Shown here: positions 60,301 to 64,000 of the stretch, one piece after another
How the letters are laid out: every line of letters starts with the position of its first letter
Position numbering within the stretch: the stretch's first letter is position 1
Assembly: GCF_021347895.1 (NCBI RefSeq)
Contig: NC_067115.1
Span: 13,215,876 to 13,279,875, forward strand
DNA length: 64,000 nucleotides
DNA from: Acanthochromis polyacanthus
Taxonomy: Eukaryota > Chordata > Actinopteri > Pomacentridae
Reading direction: 5' to 3'
Position numbers and translations under genes: made by a program
The notes under the pieces: generated by a model
Seen by the model: only the letters and a program-made list of their open reading frames with translations
What the model was told of the DNA's origin: nothing
The model's database searches: none

Positions 60301-61789
60301 AAGAATTTTCATCTTGATCTTAAGATGGCAATAGGTGAAAAGTCGAGAGATCAGAGAAGTAACACGAAAAGTACAGAACACAGAGCTGGGTGATAAAGCC
60401 GAAAAATGTCTGATGATAAAATGTTGAAATCCTAAAGATGAATGGCTAATTAGCTGTTATGATCAGCTCTGATGTTGTTTGAAAAAAATAATAATTGAAA
60501 TGCAATATTAATATACAACATTTTTTTGAACTGCTTTGGACATGGACATTAGGTCTATAAGGTCCTCTATGCACCTTTATTATATCAACACCTCAGGGTT
60601 AAACGTCGTTCTACAAGCACACATGGTATCCATCCACACAGCACATCTTACCTCGGCAACTGCAAAGTAACTGGTGTTAAGGAGCAAGTAACACCATTTC
60701 CGTCTCATTGTTGACTTTCCAATACTAATCCCACCTCAAAACAGCACGGAGTCTCCCAAAATCCCACCAAACCTTTTAAACCCGACATCAAAAGCCATTT
60801 GCTGCCGGCAGGGCTGCATGACCAGGCCACACCCAAAACAAGTCGCACCGCAATCTGGTCAAATTACAACGTTCACCTCCCCCATTTCTACCCTTAAAGG
60901 GCACCTTAATATCCCCTCCACCACCTGGCTGGCATCAAAGCCTGAGAAAACCCGGTGCTTTGCAGGAAGACACATCAGCAACATTTTTGGCTCTCATTTC
61001 CTCCTCCACAGCGGGGGTGCACAGGGACATGCCAAGGCCTCAGCTCAGCATGAAGGAGGGGAAGACGGAGGCAGACAGGGAGTCTCTTTTGCAGCCAATA
61101 ATGTCTGTAATTTGTCCACAGATGGAGGAGAGAAGAGACAAAGAAAAGGCCCGCAGACACCACTCATTCAACTGAAAGCACATTTATGAGCTTGTGTGAG
61201 TGTTTGTATTCCTGTGTGTGTGCAATTAGCAGCAGTGTGATACAGCAATCTGACTTGGCTGCAGGGTTACTGGACACCCGGACTCCTTCGTTGGCCCCAC
61301 GACTTCCATCCCTAAGCTGCAGACGAGCGTTCTGGCACAAAGGCGGTACAAAGAACAAGACAGATGTTTCCACACATGCACACAGATACATGTGTTGTCG
61401 AGCTGCTCTGATTGTGGTGCTCGCAAAATCACGCACGGCAATGATGCACAAGCTACTTCTTCACTGTTTCTCCTCCAGTCTTGCCTGCCGGCCTTGTATG
61501 GCCTCTGCACACCCACCATATGCTAATTGCTGGAAGAGAGTTGTAATTTGTACATGATTTAACCTTTTAATAGAGAAAAGATGAGGTTGGCTACGACTGA
61601 GTCCCTCTGGATGTGAAGCCAGAGAAGAAAAATAAGGATTGGAGCGGTGATTCAGACATCATTTAATTGTGCTTTCCAATTATCTGTGCAATTCATGTAC
61701 CGAAGTGATTTGTCTGTTGTGTGTGTGCTTACGTGTGCACTTGTTGGTAGATTCTTACTTGAGGATAAATGTGTGTGCATGCGAGAGAA

Positions 61790-61792
<3 letters not shown>

Positions 61793-61883
<91 letters not shown>
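61793..61883. repeat. (TG)n microsatellite, 91 bases
   Basis: Uninterrupted GT units preceded by GAGAGAAAGA. A separate short CA tract of opposite sense lies 130 bases further on. Confidence 0.95.
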
Positions 61884-61884
<1 letters not shown>

Positions 61885-62013
61885 TTTTCAAAACAAGCTG
61901 GTGCCAAGGCTTAGCTGATAGGCTAATTAAGCTCACCACAGGGAATAAATGTTTCCTCTCTGCCTGCCATTTGTCACACCTGGCACAGAAATGTCACTAG
62001 GAAAGGAAAGGAA

Positions 62014-62035
62014 ACACACACACACACACACACAC
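62014..62035. repeat. Short (CA)n microsatellite
   Basis: About 22 bases of AC units. Confidence 0.85.
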
Positions 62036-64000
62036 TGGCAGCAGAAAGACACACACGGTGGGAGAAGTGCTGAAGCGACAGAGGCACTGTGTGAAAGTAA
62101 GGGGAAGCACGAGAGAAACCGAAAAAAGAGAGACAAATGAGACAGAGGGGCACAAGAGAAGATGCAGGAAATTGCACAAATGAGGGAAAATGATTAAAAC
62201 AATACTAGTGAGAAAAGGGAAACAAACTAGAGGGAGAAACTTTCTGAGCTGCGCCACACATGAGCACCCTTAAACAGCACTGAGCCTCACCAGAATGACA
62301 TTTCTGCTGAATAAAATGTGCTAAAATGCTTCCTTCAACTACATTTACATGTATATACACAGGAGGACGTCACAAGATTCTAAAATAGTTTTTTTAAATA
62401 AATGTTGTGCTATTTTATTCACTGTCATGCAAAACCAGCACCTACATCTGGATTTGAAGCAGGAAAGCTATAGCTTCAGTCCACAGACCCTTCAGTAACC
62501 CCCATTGTTTTTGATTCTTCATTTTTTGGCCTTTCAAGGTGTTAGCCGAAGATGAAAGCTTTGTATTCGGAAGCAGATTTTGCACATCCTGGTGCATAAC
62601 AAAAACCCATCTTCCTGTCTATACCGGCTGTGATTAAATCCCTGCTGAGTTTGACTACAACATCTAAAATCCTTGTTCGGTGTATTCTAAAGTTCATCTG
62701 AAGTTAATTCGAGTCAAATCAAATCTCGCATTTTCCTTGCTGAGCTGTAGCGTGGTGATATTTTCTGGTAATCACATGTAGATGGAGGCTTTCTATACCA
62801 TGGAAAAGCAAAACGGCTCTTAGAAGACTGGACTGCACAATATCGTAAACAAAAAAGACATTGAAATGTGTTAATTTTCATTGGATGACTTGAATATTTA
62901 TCTGGAAAAAATGAATTGTTCTGGAATGATAGGGGTGATTCTGTAGAAAAGGGAATCCACATCAAAAAGAATAAAAAATGAATTGAAAAAAGCCATTTGG
63001 AGCTCATGTGGTGTAACTAGAAAAGGGCGTAGTTTTTTGCTTTGTATGTCATGTAGTTCTGGCTGTGCACTTGTCACACAGAGCTTTGTGGTGCTGATGG
63101 GTGATGCAGCAGAGTGTCAGTTTCTGGTCAACAACATCCTTTCTGTAGCTGAAATATTTCCATAAAATTAATGTTGCATTTCTGTTTGTAACAAAAGTTT
63201 CCTCTTCGGTATTTCACTACTCGCTCATTTAACAAACTCTGTGTTGTTTTTTATTTGTTAAACTCAGGATTACAAAGAACCCATAAATCAGAGTTATAGT
63301 TCGATCAGACAGACGTCTCCTGCAGATTAGTCACGGAGAATGAAAGCTGTGGGAATTTATCTATTTACATCAAGCAGCAAAAAAAGCTGCTGCATTATGA
63401 CTTCACAAAAAACGTGCACATCATAGTGCTGATACTGAAATGATATACTGTGCAGCCCTTCTAGTGTTTACAAGTCCAACCAACCCTGAACCAGCACTAG
63501 AACCAGTCCAAAACCTGGTTCACACTTGGTTTGATTTGGTGAAAATAGGGTAATACAGGATAGCATTGTTTGTCAATCCCTTTGCTTTACCATGTTCTGT
63601 GTCGAAAAGCACGCATGTTATCCTACTGATCCCTCACATGTTGTCATTCACCATGATAAGCTCCATGGCATAAAGTGATCAATTGTTCAGTCCATCATGG
63701 ATAACGACAGGTGGTTGGAAACAGACCAGCTGAGGCCTCAGCAGTCAGTCAGATCTTCGCCGTGAGCTACTACATTTGCCATGTTGTGCTTCAGCTTTCC
63801 CTCGTTTTCTCTTTCAGGCTCCCACACACCAGCAGATGAGCTGCTTCACACTGAAATCTGCTATTTATTACAGGCGTGGCAGCTTAAGTGGAGTGTAGCC
63901 CTACAGCTATTGTAACACTATCACCACTAACCACCACCCCAGAAGAATAGTTTTGTGCTGCACAGGAGAGCCGAGCACGACACACCTAACAATCCACACA

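Larger units (their letters stand above)
43476..64000 (-). other. xylt1 intron 2 (partial) or 5' flank: no exon recognised
   Basis: About 20.5 kb upstream of exon 3. I found no sequence coding for the N-terminal cytoplasmic tail, signal anchor or a promoter/CpG-rich region, so exons 1 and 2 are either beyond the window or, for the very short exon 2, present but not recognisable by eye. The interval holds the repeats listed below. Stretches with nothing named include 45100-45760, 45860-46900, 47710-50900, 51470-54480, 55040-57730 and 58220-60100. Confidence 0.7.

Noticed and set aside
60648..60690. Possible tiny minus-strand exon (acceptor before TTACTTTGCAG, donor GAG/GTAAGA) as xylt1 exon 2
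   Set aside because: The donor is good and the phase would fit exon 3, but the encoded residues (YFAVAE) do not resemble the known N-terminal region and a match this short is expected by chance.
1..64000. CRISPR array, prophage, operon or biosynthetic cluster
   Set aside because: The spliced vertebrate gene and eukaryotic repeats show this is an animal genome; tandem repeats here are microsatellites or long-period repeats without spacers.

Overview
The window is vertebrate nuclear DNA, most likely from a ray-finned (probably percomorph) fish. Evidence: widely spaced, GT-AG-bounded exons of one vertebrate gene, many long (CA/TG)n microsatellites, and dispersed repeats of types I recognise from teleosts (L2-like tails with ATGG repeats, Tc1/mariner fossils and MITEs, a hAT-like MITE, a tRNA-derived SINE). 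There is no operon structure, CRISPR array or rRNA, and I saw no tRNA gene.

The one protein-coding gene I can support is xylt1 (protein xylosyltransferase 1, GT14 family). It lies on the minus strand. Ten consecutive coding exons were found, from 43475 (5') down to the stop at 2061 (3'). They join in frame, with AG acceptors and GT donors at every internal boundary, to 2565 coding bases (854 codons plus stop). Matching the human gene, which I recall as having 12 exons, these are exons 3-12. The N-terminal exons (cytoplasmic tail, signal anchor, start of the stem) were not found and probably lie beyond 64000, so intron 2 is at least 20.5 kb. In the fish the enzyme should sit in the Golgi membrane and add xylose from UDP-xylose to serines of proteoglycan core proteins, the first step of the chondroitin/heparan sulfate linker.

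Layout on the plus-strand scale: 1-2060 3' UTR/downstream DNA; 2061-2383 exon 12; intron 11 (MITE, L2 tail, dispersed repeats, TG tract); 8341-8674 exon 11; intron 10 (G-quadruplex-like run, CA tract, L2-like copy, hAT-like MITE with 8-bp duplication); 16757-16955 exon 10; intron 9 (pyrimidine tract, Tc1-type MITE); 21965-22230 exon 9; intron 8 (two transposase fossils); 26839-27015 exon 8; 27452-27668 exon 7; intron 6 (about 340-356-bp tandem repeat, long TG tract); 30612-30692 exon 6; intron 5 (two long CA tracts, LINE tail); 36505-36707 exon 5; 36911-37083 exon 4; intron 3 (LINE fragment, TG and compound tracts, 40-bp hairpin); 42884-43475 exon 3; then intron 2 to the window end (TG/CA tracts, SINE, several dispersed repeats).

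No novel multi-gene system was seen. The points most worth checking are the enlarged Gln/His-rich stem linker in exon 3, the Glu in place of the first Asp of the C-terminal DWD motif, the weak exon 9 donor, the tandem repeat in intron 6, the well-bounded hAT-like MITE, and a few candidate conserved noncoding blocks.
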